A DNA stretch of 64,000 nt from Dryas octopetala. Taxonomy: Eukaryota > Streptophyta > Magnoliopsida > Rosales > Rosaceae. The stretch is taken from contig OY992835.1 in NCBI GenBank assembly GCA_963921425.1, positions 16,430,001-16,494,000 of the forward strand. The letters are read 5' to 3'. Position numbers and translations under genes: made by a program. Below the pieces are notes generated by a model that saw nothing but the letters and a program-made list of their open reading frames with translations, was not told the DNA's origin and searched no databases. Positions within the stretch are counted from its first letter, which is position 1; the number at the start of each line of letters is the position of its first letter. Of this stretch, positions 43,511 through 56,496 are shown in pieces.

Positions 43511-46500
43511 TCAACAAAGCTCCAAAAGGCAAACGCACTCAATATGAGGAGTGTGTGGGAACATGTCTACTGGCTGTACGCTCTTTAACTTGTAACAGCC
43601 TGTTATATTTTTCTCTGGCTGCACAAAATATTTGGTAGGTTATACAACCAAATATCAAAGAAATAAGAATCGAAGGTAAAAAGCAGATACATACCACGCC
43701 ATGACAGAGATAATCAAGGTCACGTGCACATGTGGCAGGATTACACGATACATAAATTATGTGTGGTGCCTTCAGCTTTAGAAGAAATTTAATCAACTTC
43801 ATGTGCATTCCTGGACGGTTTGGATCTGCATGATTCACCATGCAAAATGAAGGTCAGAGGCAAATGCTGTATATTCTCATTAAGAAAGGCCATAAAATCA
43901 GAATGTTTTTCAAGTGATAAGAAGTGAAGCTAGATGAATTAAGAGATCAGAGAGAAAGAAGAAAGAAAAAAACCTGAAATAACTATGTCAGGCTTAGGAA
44001 AATTGTTCCCAAAACTTTCATCAATTTTGTTAAGATCCCCTTGGACAAATGTGGCATTGCAGATGCCATTCAGCTTGGCATTCAGGCCAGCATCTGCAAT
44101 GGCTTGAGGAATTATTTCATATCCATAAACATGTTTGGCCCTGCAACAAATACGCAGCACAATGTCAGATTTTAATAAGGCCTTTAAAACAAATGAACAG
44201 TAAACAACTACCTTCTGGCCAGTGTCAGACCAATGGTGCCAGTTCCACAAAACAGGTCAAGAACAATCTCTGAGTCATCTCCTCTGAGACCAGCACAATC
44301 TTCTATGAGTTTATATAAAACCTCTGCCTAAGCATTTAAACAATTTTGGCAGTTAATTTTCATGGATAGTATTCACAAAGAATATCTCAAGAAATTAATT
44401 AATTAATTATGAAAAAGAAATGAGATGAAAACAAGCATTGGTTGTTAAGGTGCTAATCTTCTGTCACATTGCATACCTGGTGAGTATTTGTCTGGAAGAA
44501 CGAGTTTGCTGATATTTGAAATGTAAGCCCTCTTAAGTTCTCCGTGATGCTAGATTTTCCATATAAAGTATATTCCTCCTCCCCAATAGATGTGTTACCA
44601 ACAGAAGTATTTACATTGTTCATGACACTTACCTATCAGTCATAAAAAGGACAACTTAAGAGATTAAAAGCAAAGAACTAAGTAAAAATAACTTGATGAC
44701 TATAAAAGATATGACACAAATGCAAACAGAATTCAGGAGTAAAATGCAAAACAATTTCACTAACCTTTTTGGCATTAAAAGAAAAAAGAAGAAGAAGATA
44801 CTAGAAGTGGTATCTTATCTTAACAAAAAGATGCTGGAATTTAGATTGGGAAGCCAGGGCAAATTATAACCCTGTTCAATTTATTGTACTCCAGGACCAA
44901 TTAAATTAGAAATTTTCCATACATACCACTTCAGGGATAGCAGATATCTTTTCAACAAGAGGCTTAAGCAGCTCTGGCTTGTAAGATGAGGTCACAAAAT
45001 TAACCATAAGTTCAGGAAGACCAGTCTTCACATCCCTGGAACACAAATCACAGCCATAACTTACTCTGAATTTGATTTTCATGATCTCACAGAGAACAAC
45101 ATATAATTATTTATCGCTGTATGATATCCCAAAAAAAAAAAAATTACCCAAGGAAAAAACCTGCACATTGAGTGACAGGTATATGCAGTATCCTTCAAGT
45201 TATCATAAACATCTTATGGTACAGTTACATTTTAGTTTTTCATTTTAAACTAGTCTTCAAGAACATCTCCATGTAATAAATAAAATATGTACAGTGCAGC
45301 CTCCAAAAAGTGTGTTCTTGTATATATATAAGTTAGAAAAGTACAGGAAATAAAGTATTTCAATTCTTCATCTGTTCTTTGATCTACATGACTATGGTTT
45401 GAGTTGTAGACTAATCTTTGCTAATTCAACATTATCTGATTATATTCGAAAAAATTGATATTGACCCAGTTTATCAAATAAGGCCACGTACAGGTTTCAA
45501 AGGAACAAATCTCTATTCATGCCCCACATTTTTCACTTCTTTTCTTCTCTTTTAGTATTCCCCTTCTTTCTTCCTCCCACTACCCATGAGAATTTAAATT
45601 TGAATTAAGGAAGAGGATTCATTTGTTGCAAGTACATTCGTGCATATATTTTTGGCCCATACATTTATGCATATGAGTGGCTTCTTAAGTTCTTATGAGT
45701 AGTGGGAGGAAGAAAATGTGTGTGTGTGTGTGTGTGTACAACTTGCATTTGTGTGTGCATGTAAAGGAAAATAAATTACGAGACATCATACAACTCACAG
45801 TACCTTCCAGTTCTTAACATAAGATGCTTAAGAAATCCAGCATGAGAGTAAACATCATAAGGAGAGAGACCTAATTGTGGATCTCGCCAACAGTCTTGGA
45901 CAGCTGCAAGAACCTATACATCAGAAATGCAAGTCATTGATGCAGGATAGTACAATTTCCTGACACTAATCACATATACTGCCAATACTAATTAAAAATA
46001 TAAATGAAGGTGAAAATTATGAATTAGCGCAGAGTAGACAAAGAAGAAAAGTTGTGAAGTCATTTGCAATGTTACAACCTGCCAGTTTGACAATGTTGGG
46101 GAGTTTCAGTACGCGTAACAACATATGACAAAAAATCCTTGATTGGGAGTTGCATTGTAGCCACATCCAAATTATTATGTTGAGATTATGCAAGTGGAGT
46201 AGATTGGAATAAGTATAAAGAAACTACAGTATGTTTTTTATAGGTATTAGTTACATCCATTCCTACTGTTCAGAGAGACATCAATCGACATTTGTTGGTT
46301 CCTCCTAGAGTATTTTTCTTCTTCTACTCATGAGTAATGGGAAGGTGATTATTTCCAAAACTTCATGAGCATGATATGTTAATAGACTCTAGTGCAACAT
46401 TTTGGTCTCACACATGACATCAACAAATAGATGCCATGAAGAGTGGGTTTATCCTTTCCTTTAACTTTGATTAGTGATTTTTCATATAAACATAAATGTT

Positions 46501-49288
46501 AGGTACTACTTACCAAAAGAAAAAAAAAACAAAAAACATAAATGTTAGGTACTACTTACCAAAAGAAAAAAAAAAACAAAAAACATAAATGTTAGGCACC
46601 ATGCAACGGCAGAGCAACAATGTCATAACACAAAAGAAAGCTAGAAAAAGGGATTCTTGATTATTATAGTATATGCAAGGTAAGGAGTCTCAATTTCTGC
46701 ATTTAATAACATAAAGGCCTGAGAAAATGAATCACACAGGCAATACCATATTGGCAGGTTCACTTTGCAATAAGCACTTGTCAACATCTAGAACCTTATC
46801 GAAGAAGCCAGGAGCATGCAGTCCCAAGGCATGGTTCTCATTTTCATCATGTTTCTCCATTAATGATTCTCTAGGCCACCATTTTTTACAACCGAATGAG
46901 AACTCCATCTGCAAACGCAGGAAATTATCAGAAATTAAATAACTATACTCTATCAATACAACAAAAAACTTACAAATTCTTAAAAAGTTTTAGAGTGGAA
47001 TACATGGTCAAGCTAAGTACATACAGAGATGTATATACCTCACCAGTATAGAGTGCTTTGATGCTGTGATTATTAAAGTTGTAATTGAGAAATAGAAATG
47101 TATACCATGTCAGTGTACCTATAAGATGCATAGCACTACTTATTTTAAACATCTGGTACCCGATGAATTGAATTTGAAAGATAAGTCAATTAATTAACTT
47201 TCACACATGCAGAACTGGTTAATTAATTATCATATACAAATTCAAACAAGTGAGACCATTATTTAAAGGCTAAGGGCATATATTCCATAAGAAAAGGGGT
47301 ACTCATAAAAAAAAAATAATAGAGGGAGCATTTTAGTGGCAAAATAGTATGACAATTTTCCAGATTTGAAAATTATTTTTGCATAAAACATGTCCATTTT
47401 TTTGTATATTTAAAAATATTAGTGAGGATCAGGCAAGAACAAGAAATTATAAGCCGGCTATGCTGGCTAAAATGAGAATGGTTTTCTAAGCAGATAAAAT
47501 AATAGGAAAACCATTATGGCTATTGCATGCAGCCAAATGAACATCCAGATTTAACAAAGTTCAAGTTGTGCACTAGCCTTATTCCTGTAATGAAACTGGA
47601 TTTCACAGGGAACAATGGGCTTCATGATGCTTAGAGATTCCAGTTCTGTATGAGAAAACTTCCCAAAATGTATAATCAACTCACGAACTTGGTGCTCCTT
47701 AGCTCTGAGCTGTGCCTCGTAAGATAAATTTTGGGTTTTACATCCTCCACAGTAAGAAGCATACACACAAGGAGCTTCCACGAGATCCCAATGAGGCGTT
47801 ATTGTCTTTACCTTTGTCACCTGCACTTTTACCAAAAAAAAAAAAATGTTGTTTTTATCTTAGGAAATATGACATAGCTTTTATTCCATGCTATATAGCC
47901 TATGAATTGTATGGGAATCACATAGAAGTCAAAACCAACAAAAGTAGCACAGCATCTCAAGTTATATACAACAGCAACTTCTAGCAAAGAAACATTGCTT
48001 TTAAAGATGCTTGATAGAATTTAAGCATCCAACCCAAAACCAAATGGCAATGGGTGGAAAGGCCCAAGACCTTAAAGCACATATGCTAAGCTCTAGTTTT
48101 CCGATGTACGACATTGCTCCACATTACTCTCAACACACTCTCACACGTATGGCGAGATTTTGAGCCTAACACGTGAACAAATTGTATTGGGTGACGTGGG
48201 AGAACGTGTGGTCGTTGGGCCTTACAAGTAGACAACCAAGCTCTAATACCATGATAGAATTTGAGCATCCAACCCAAAACCAAATGGCAATGGGTGGAGA
48301 GGCCCAAGACCTTATAAACACATATGCTAAGCTCTAATTTTCCGGGACATTGCTCCACATTACTCTCAACAGTTTCTACAGCAAAGTTTATCTTTCCAAG
48401 CCAGTACTTTGGTTACATAAACCACCATACATATCATGAATAGAATCATTGGAACGCAATAGTCTTAAATTCCTAATACTCCATTTTAATTCGGTTTATA
48501 TAACAAATCTCCAGAAGACCAAAATTACTGCAATACATCAAGTGATCTATTTTTCCTTTATTTTCCTTTCTTTGTTTCTTATAGTGTCTCTCATGATCAA
48601 GTTCTGCAATCCAACCACCATTAACTCAGAGAGAATGAATGATAAGGCTAGGAATCACAGTCAGCATAACTTACTTCACTTCAAATGGGCCTAATGTAAC
48701 AGTGTTACTATACTTACCAACTCTTATTCTTCCTAACTTAGCAACAAAAATCAGCACATAAATAAGACCCAGCTCACATTCTCAATTTCAAAATTCAATG
48801 AGAGCCTTACAAAGTCTCACAACCAAATAGTATTTACTCCCACAAAGCCTCCCCATTTTTTATACCAAAAACATAATACAAACAAAACCAAGATGACATT
48901 TTCCCATTCCATTCCGAAACTTTCCCAGAAACCAAACCGAACCCATTACTCGTACCTCAGCATAGGTCCCTTTCCTGCGAGTAACACGCCCAATGAAGCG
49001 CTCACCAGGCAGTGCACGGTCACACATGACCACGAACCCAGTGTCAGCAACCTTGCACAGACCCTTCCCTTTGAAAGCCAAAGACTCACACACTAGTTCC
49101 AAAGTCTGCCCTCGCTTTGGAAAATACGAGCTGGGCTTTTCGTTCAACTGGGCCTGCTCTGAGTCCTCGGCCAAAGGGGAAGAAGATAGAGAAGCTACAG
49201 AGGTTGAGCTACGCAAGGTTCGGAGCCACGGTCGCATGCTGGTCACGTGATTCACGTGCCTCAGCCCGTGGCTCGGCATTGTCGCCAT
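43511..49288 (-). CDS. TrmA/RlmD-type RNA (uracil-5-)-methyltransferase
   Basis: Ten exons on the minus strand: 49288-48956, 47820-47578, 46908-46747, 45913-45804, 45035-44927, 44632-44477, 44327-44212, 44140-43974, 43825-43695 and 43618-43511. They join in frame to about 544 residues. The family transfers methyl from S-adenosylmethionine to C5 of uridine in RNA. Visible parts: a Ser/Arg-rich N terminus that may be an organellar transit peptide; a TRAM-like domain (about 60-115); Fe-S-type cysteines (CVYASYCGGCKTQ); YRNKMEFSFG; SAM motif LDLFCGTGTIG; YGYEIIPQAI; DPNRPG; nucleophile Cys in SCNPATCARDL; and the C-terminal PHIEC with the likely base Glu. It resembles the plant protein related to Arabidopsis At3g21300. 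Exon 2 seems to use a GC donor (AAG|GCTAGT). The target RNA is not predictable from sequence. Confidence 0.9.
45718..45738. repeat. (GT)n microsatellite in methyltransferase intron
   Basis: About ten GT units in the intron between exons 4 and 5. Confidence 0.85.
46491..46600. repeat. 46-bp direct tandem repeat in intron 3
   Basis: The string CATAAATGTTAGG recurs at 46491, 46537 and 46583, an exact 46-bp period with a poly(A)-rich half. It is a small recent tandem duplication. Confidence 0.8.
48012..48371 (-). mobile_element. TRIM retroelement (miniature LTR retrotransposon)
   Basis: A 360-bp element in intron 1 of the methyltransferase gene, same strand as the gene. The terminal direct repeats are 48252-48371 (5' LTR, 120 bp) and 48012-48135 (3' LTR, 124 bp); on the minus strand they begin TGTTGAGAGTAATGTGGAGC and end AATTCTATCA. 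Directly after the 5' LTR is TGGTATTAGAGC (48251-48240), one base off the initiator tRNA-Met primer site. A purine stretch GTGTGAGAG precedes the 3' LTR. The 116-bp interior codes for nothing. This is textbook TRIM anatomy; it needs proteins from other elements to move. I found no clear target duplication. Confidence 0.88.
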
Positions 49289-49607
49289 TTTTTGAGGTGG
49301 TAGTGCTCAGAAAGAAGACGAATTGATAGCATGTGTATCGTTTTGGGATAGAGGGCATTTTCGGTATTTTCTACGGTTAAAGGATGAACACGTGAAACGG
49401 CGCCGTTTGGCGCCAACATATAAAACGACACCGTTTACCAGGTCGGTTATGTCACCGTGCTCAATCTCGTATGACCAATTAAACGACCTTAAATACTCCA
49501 CTAGACGACTCCACCAAAACCCTAATCGCGAAAAGCAGCACAAGCACGCACAGAGCTTCCGTCTCTCTCATCCTCTCTGCAGGCAAGCTCAGCTCCTACG
49601 ATCAGCC
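49289..49607. promoter_or_regulatory. Divergent promoter between methyltransferase and RPS30
   Basis: Only 319 bp separate the two start codons. The palindrome AAACGGCGCCGTTT at 49395-49408 overlaps TTTGGCGCC (49406-49414, E2F-like). A near-copy, AAACGACACCGTTT, lies at 49423-49436. On the RPS30 side AAACCCTAA near 49517 is a telo box, a known element of plant ribosomal protein promoters. Roles are inferred from motif and position. Confidence 0.7.
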
Positions 49608-50578
<971 letters not shown>

Positions 50579-53500
50579 GGTTGCTCCGCGAGGACTTTTT
50601 CTGGTTTCTTATGAGGCTTTAGTTTCATTTTAAATATTGTTTTGTAGCCGAACTATGGTTTAGATTGTCTTGTTCTGTTTAATTGGATGTTAAAAGCACT
50701 TCCTTTGATGTCTGAATTGGGAAATACATATTAATATGTGCTAATTTTGATTACATGGGTGTTTTATCTTGTTCTTCAGTTTGAGTTTCAATGCTCATGC
50801 CTCTCTGTTCCATTGTTAGAATTATTTTTGTCACATCTGGTGTCACCTTTATATGAATCATCTACAAGAATAATACCTGTTATCCTCAGTTCTTTTCCCT
50901 GTTTTATTTAAATGTGGAAGAGTTATAAAATTGAGGAGCTGTTTGTTTTTTCACTTCAGGACTTGATATACACATTAATTTAAGTGATGATATGTTTAGA
51001 TTTGGTTATGTTTTATTTTTAAACTTAAACACTTACTTTAAGATGTGCTTATTCGAATAAAGAAAGTTAAATTTGATTGTTTCTCCTTTCAAATCCCATT
51101 GGCCCCTTCGAACCTCACATTTTCCTCACAACTGCGGACACTGCTGCTCTCATCTCAACAACAACTTTATTGTTTTGTTTATTTCTCATACAGTCTGACC
51201 TTGAATATTGCTCTTTCTCTAGGTACTATTCTCAGCTCCATTTCCTAGATTTGGAGTAGGTGTAGCTTCTCTTTTTTCTTTCTCATATCATAAATTTCTT
51301 CAGGCAGAAGTCTTTGTTTTGTGGGTGCTGTTTTTCATCTAAATTTCTTCAGGCACAGATCTTTCTTTCGCATATCATATTAGGTGTTCCTTGTTGGAAC
51401 AAGAGCTAAAAGCCGCTCCCAGAAACACAAACTTTCCAAACTGAAATTGATACCAAAAGCGGTGCCTTTGGAGGAGACCCAGTTCTAGGTTTTGTAGTTA
51501 GATAGAGAAGTTGGTTTTGTATAGGAGGTACAAAAAAGCACTTGGATAGCTTGTGTGCATTAGTTGATATGTAGAGAAAGTGCAGGAGCATTGAAGATGT
51601 TAACACCGGAGATGGTCTTGTGGTATTGTTTATTGTTCTTTGAAATATGGCGTGGAGGTTTTAATGCTTTAGGTTTAGAAAAGGTTTGTTAGTGGCTTTA
51701 TGTATGTGTAAAGAGGGTTTTGATTCCAATGTAGAGTGGTGATGCCATGAAGTGGGCATGGGTGAAGCTGGCTGTGGTTATGCAAGCATCATGGCTTTTC
51801 TATTTAACCATCTTTCATAAAAAATTGTTTCTTGCTCTAGAGGCAATAAATTTTTGAACATCAATATATTACACAGCCATTTAAAAAATGTCCAAACCGG
51901 ACTTCCCATCAAATGGCTTTGTCCAAAGTTCCAAACTATCCAAATGCCGAGCAAGTCAATACTTTGTCCAATAGTGTCTGGTTGATTGTAAATGTTAATA
52001 AAATAAAAAAATTAGAAAAACTAAAACAAGAAGAAAAGTTAAAATAGAAAAGCTTTGCGGCCTGCCAATGGCTTATATTGTATTTGACAATTTGTATCAT
52101 TGTCTGTCCGTTCCTACATTACCTGCCGTCACGTTGTCCAGACCGCCGTTACCTCATCAGAGTGACAAATGCTCAGACCCAGAAGCAAAGAATTGAATAA
52201 ATTGCAAATCTTGCAGAACATGGCCACATGCATGAATTCTTTGAATTTTGGATAAAAACACTGAAATAAAAGATAAGTGTTCGTGGGTAACACCGTAACA
52301 AAGAAACAATGTTCGAGCAAAGCTTGCATTGAATTGAGCTTATATCCAACTTGAGATTCGGATGTGCCAATGTCTGAAAAAATAAATAAATAAATAAATA
52401 AAAATTAGTCTTGAATTCATCATGAATCTTGTTTAACAAATTTGGACAAACTCTTTTTTTTTTTTCAAAATACAAAATTTAGTCTTGAATTCATCATGGA
52501 TCTCATTTAATTTGTCATGGAACTTATAGTAATATTTTTATTACATTAGAGAAGTATTAACATATCCTAATTCTAATCCGTTTCTCACCATTTGGACTAA
52601 TTATGAGGGTTTTCAGTTATATTTCATATCATAATCTAAAAATTCCAACCAAGTAAAAGATTTGTGTTTCAAATTGTAACAGTGCATGGAGAAATTCCAA
52701 AGTCTTAATAATTTTGTTGAAACAAAAAATGAAGCTGATGAAATTATGGAGCCAATAGACATTGTAATAACAAAATAGCTAAAGCCACAGGCCCACAACA
52801 CGTGCATATAGAAGAAGCCACAAAACAAACACAGAGAAAGGTCACGGCCTGGACATAAGGCACAACCCACTCAGGCACTGACCGCGTAATTGCTATTTGC
52901 TCTCCCTTTCCCAACTCAGAGGAACAAAACAAAACAAAACAAAATTCCCAACAAAACACACCTCCTCGGTTTTTCCACCACCCTCACACTCTCTCTGTTT
53001 GTCACACTCTCTCTCTCTCTCTCTTCAATGCTTCAGTTTTAATCTTCATCACACTTTTTTTGCAAGTTTCAAGCACCCCACGAGAGAAAAAAACACACAA
53101 ACAGAGAGGAATAAGAGCCTTCTAAACCTCTCTCTCGTCATTCAGTGAGAGCCGGCGCAACATAGGAATTAAATGAGATAAGTGTGAACCGATCTGCTTG
53201 GTTCCTCAAACGTATCTGGCATTGATTCAACCATATACAGCTCCCTCTATGCAACCCACATGGTAGTACCATCTTGCCCATTTCGTTTTTTGTTGTCTCT
53301 CCTCATCACCATGTTATGTGTTTGTTCATTTTTGCCAAGACAAAGGGAATAGAAACTAGAAAAGTTGTGTGATTTGATCGGAACTTTCCTGTTTTTGACA
53401 AGAGCTCTATTGTTTGGGGAATACCCAATTGAAAAAGGGACTTGTTCCTGACTTTTTGATGTGATCTTGATCTTGGTGGACTTTTTGATGCAATATGGGC

Positions 53501-53706
53501 TTCCATTGTTGAATAAATTTGAAAACCCATACCTCAAAAACCGAACTTTATTCACTATTCCTATTGTAAGGTGCTATATTTTGTAATAATTTGGATTGGA
53601 AAAGGTGTTGTTGGATCTGATATTCTGAAAATTACATTACTCAGAAGTGGAATTTGATTTCATTTTCTCTTCCTGACAGTTGGATTTGATTAAGATTTGA
53701 ATTAAG
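50579..53706. other. RPS30 3' region, spacer, and leader of the glycosyltransferase gene
   Basis: Up to about 50750 is probable RPS30 3' UTR. 50750-52900 shows no convincing gene; it has an (AAAT)n tract near 52379-52401 and a nearby duplicated ATTTAGTCTTGAATTCATCAT. From about 52920 to 53150 CT-rich sequence, including (TC)n near 53005-53024, looks like the promoter-proximal leader of the next gene. Confidence 0.5.
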
Positions 53707-55688
53707 ATGCAGTCAAGGGTGGGGGCATTGGAGGAAGGCAAGGACCCTGCAACTCCATTTAAAAGCATCCATGCTAGGGCCTTGCCTTTGAGACTTATTC
53801 AATTTCTCTTGATGTTTGTGGTTCTGGGTCTTGGGGTTTCGATTTTGAGTATGCATACAGTTCGGTATTTTGGAGTTCAACATGTGGCTCCAACAGCATT
53901 ATCCACTATGAGGACTTGCTTTCAAGAGCCAAATAGCTTAGAAAGTCGGATTAGACCTCCATCTAATCTGTTGCACACCATGAATGACACGGAGTTGCTG
54001 TGGCTGGGTTCGATTGCCACTCAAATAAAGGAATATCCGTTTAAAAGAGTTCCCAAGATTGCTTTCATGTTCTTGACTAAGGGACCATTGCCAATGGCAC
54101 CTCTTTGGGAGCGATTTTTTAAAGGACACGAGGGGCTTTACTCAATCTACATCCATTCACTGCCATCTTATAGTCCCAACTTCTCACCTTCATCAGTGTT
54201 TTACAAGAGACAGATCCCAAGCAAGGTATACCAAGTCATTATTTCATAATTAGTACTATTAATTGCTCCTTCAATGCTATAGATATGTAAAATTTATCGG
54301 GACATTCTCCCTTTCTTTATGCATCTCTTCTTATTTAATGGTGCCAGAATAATTTCTCAAATCTCTCAACAATCAAAATGCTGCCTATAGGTTGTGTACT
54401 GTCTTATGAAGATTGTATGCTGTATATATTCACTTCTATTGTATGTTTAAAAGGGACACTTTTGGACTTCTCATCGAAATGATGGTCTCCATTAATGGTT
54501 TTGTTTCATCACATTCAAATTTTCACAAGCAAATAAAGATTGGTGGAGAGGGGGGGGGGGGGGGGGTTAAGTGTAAGTAGCTTAACAGCTAACCTTACAT
54601 TGAGTACCAAGGGTATGCTCTTCTCAGTGACTAACAATTTTTTTGCTTAGAGCAATTCCGATATATTCCTTTAGCAAGGAATCCATTGGATGCATTGTTG
54701 TGCATTGGGTACGGAGGGTCAGCTTTTGGTCTAGTGTAAATTGGCCTGGGATGAGTGATCCACAGCTAATCTACTAATTACCCGTCATTTAGCAAATTAT
54801 ATTGACACAATTAAAACATTTATTTTTTAAGTCAGTTAGTGGGTTAAAATTCTCTTGGCAGGCAATTCCTTGATAAGATTTTGGAACCTCATTCTTTTTG
54901 TCTGAAGGATGGCATTATGTAAAATGTTCAATGGAATAACTTTTATCACCGGAAATCCCTGTTTCTCTACCAGCCACTTAAGCATATGTTTTGGAACCTA
55001 CTTGTTCTCTTGTATTAAGACCTGCGACAATTTATATTCTATGATTCAGGTAGCACAGTGGGGAGAGATGAATATGTGTGAAGCTGAGAGGAGACTCCTA
55101 GCTAATGCATTGCTTGACATCTCAAATGAATGGTTTGTCCTCCTTTCTGAAGCATGTATTCCTCTCAGCAACCTCAGCATTGTCTATCATTACTTATCAA
55201 GATCCAAGTACAGCTTTATGGGTTCATTTGATGAACTCGGACCATATGGGAGAGGACGCTATGATGAACGCATGGCCCCTTTGGTCAACCTCAGTAATTG
55301 GCGTAAAGGGTCTCAGTGGTTTGAGATTAATCGGAAACTTGCAGTTAAGATCGTTGAAGACACAACTTACTACCCCAAGTTTCGAGACTTTTGCAAACCA
55401 GCATGTTATGTGGATGAGCACTACTTTCAGACAATGCTTACCATCCAGGTTCCACAGCTTTTGGCAAACAGGACCCTTACTTATGTGGACTGGTCAAGAG
55501 GAGGTGCTCATCCAGCTACATTTGGCAAAGAGGATATGACAGAGGAATTCTTCAAGAAGATTTATGTAGGTGAAACGTGTCTTTACAACAATCAGCCGAC
55601 CTCACTCTGTTTCCTTTTTGCAAGAAAGTTTTCCCCAAGTGCTTTGGAACCTCTATTACAATTAGCATCCAAAGTCTTTGGGTATTGA
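53707..55688 (+). CDS. DUF266/GT14-like glycosyltransferase (core-2/I-branching type)
   Basis: Exons 53707-54225 and 55050-55688 join at a GT-AG, phase-0 intron to give 385 residues. A short cytosolic N terminus and one hydrophobic segment (about 28-50, LRLIQFLLMFVVLGLGVSIL) predict a type II Golgi membrane protein. The luminal part has the plant core-2/I-branching signatures KIAFMFLTKGPLP, PLWERFFKGHEGLYSIYIH, VFYKRQIPSK, WGEMNMCEAERRLLANAL, WFVLLSEACIPL, YSFMGSFDELGPYGRGRY, GSQWFEINRKLA and CYVDEHYFQTML. The family is related to GT14 beta-1,6-N-acetylglucosaminyltransferases, but plant substrates are mostly unknown; cell-wall glycans or arabinogalactan proteins are candidates. The frame is intact and length is normal. 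Confidence 0.93.
54550..54566 (+). repeat. Poly(G) homopolymer in glycosyltransferase intron
   Basis: A run of about 17 G in the only intron of the glycosyltransferase gene. Length is likely variable and prone to sequencing error. Confidence 0.8.
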
Positions 55689-56496
55689 CATATAATTGGC
55701 TTCTAAATAGCATGTTCGGAGAAGTGCTGATTGGAGCATGTGAGTGTAGTTTTGAGTTAACCCCAGAGTTGTCTGCTGAGATTTGTTCCTTTTTACCCAA
55801 ATTTAATAGGTTTTTTGAAACTTCAATGTCAAAGCATATTGTATGTATAGAAAAATAGGACCTAAAATTAGCATCCTAGAAAAATTTCTGTTATAATAAT
55901 GATTATATTTGTATCTGGTTGCCAGTTGATTGAATGTAATGCTACTGAATCATATTTACTTAATAAATATTCTGACTACCATTTTTTTCCCTTTTCTGAA
56001 GTTATCATACTCTCATTCTAATCTTATTCTGCAATGCCAACTTAAAGTTTTATGCTTTACAAGGTAAGCAACCAAAATATTTCTTGGCATAGAGATCCTC
56101 AAGCAAGAGCATATATTTGAACCAATTTTACAAGAAAATAAGATAACAAAAAATATTCCAAGGTCGTGATCTAATTTGAAATTTCTTTATTGAAGAAAAA
56201 AAGGTTCATCATGGAGAGGGGGACTATCATTTCAGAGAGAGGAAAATATCAAGGTGGTACAGAAGTTGCTGTGAATCGTATTATCAAGAATGCTTGTATT
56301 ACTGAACCTCACCCAACTTACTTGACTAATATGATTACAAAAATTCAACATCAATGAGAATTAAACCTAGATAAGTGTGTGTCTAATTTACCCGGGAAAA
56401 AACCATTTTAAAGTACAGTTGCTGCAATATGAATATCCTTTGGTACTCCATGCAGATTTGGTAATGTTTGAACCAACGAATTAGTCAATAAGCCTG
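55689..56496. other. Convergent 3' spacer, no gene seen
   Basis: Lies between the 3' ends of the glycosyltransferase (+) and the hydrolase (-). It should contain both 3' UTRs (AATAAA-like AATAAATATT near 55962). No other gene is visible. Confidence 0.55.

Noticed and set aside
48086-48358. 90-residue open frame on the minus strand
   Set aside because: It spans both LTRs of the TRIM element and is not a gene.
51045-51259. Short open frames downstream of RPS30
   Set aside because: They have alternative starts, no domain, overlapping frames and no splice context.
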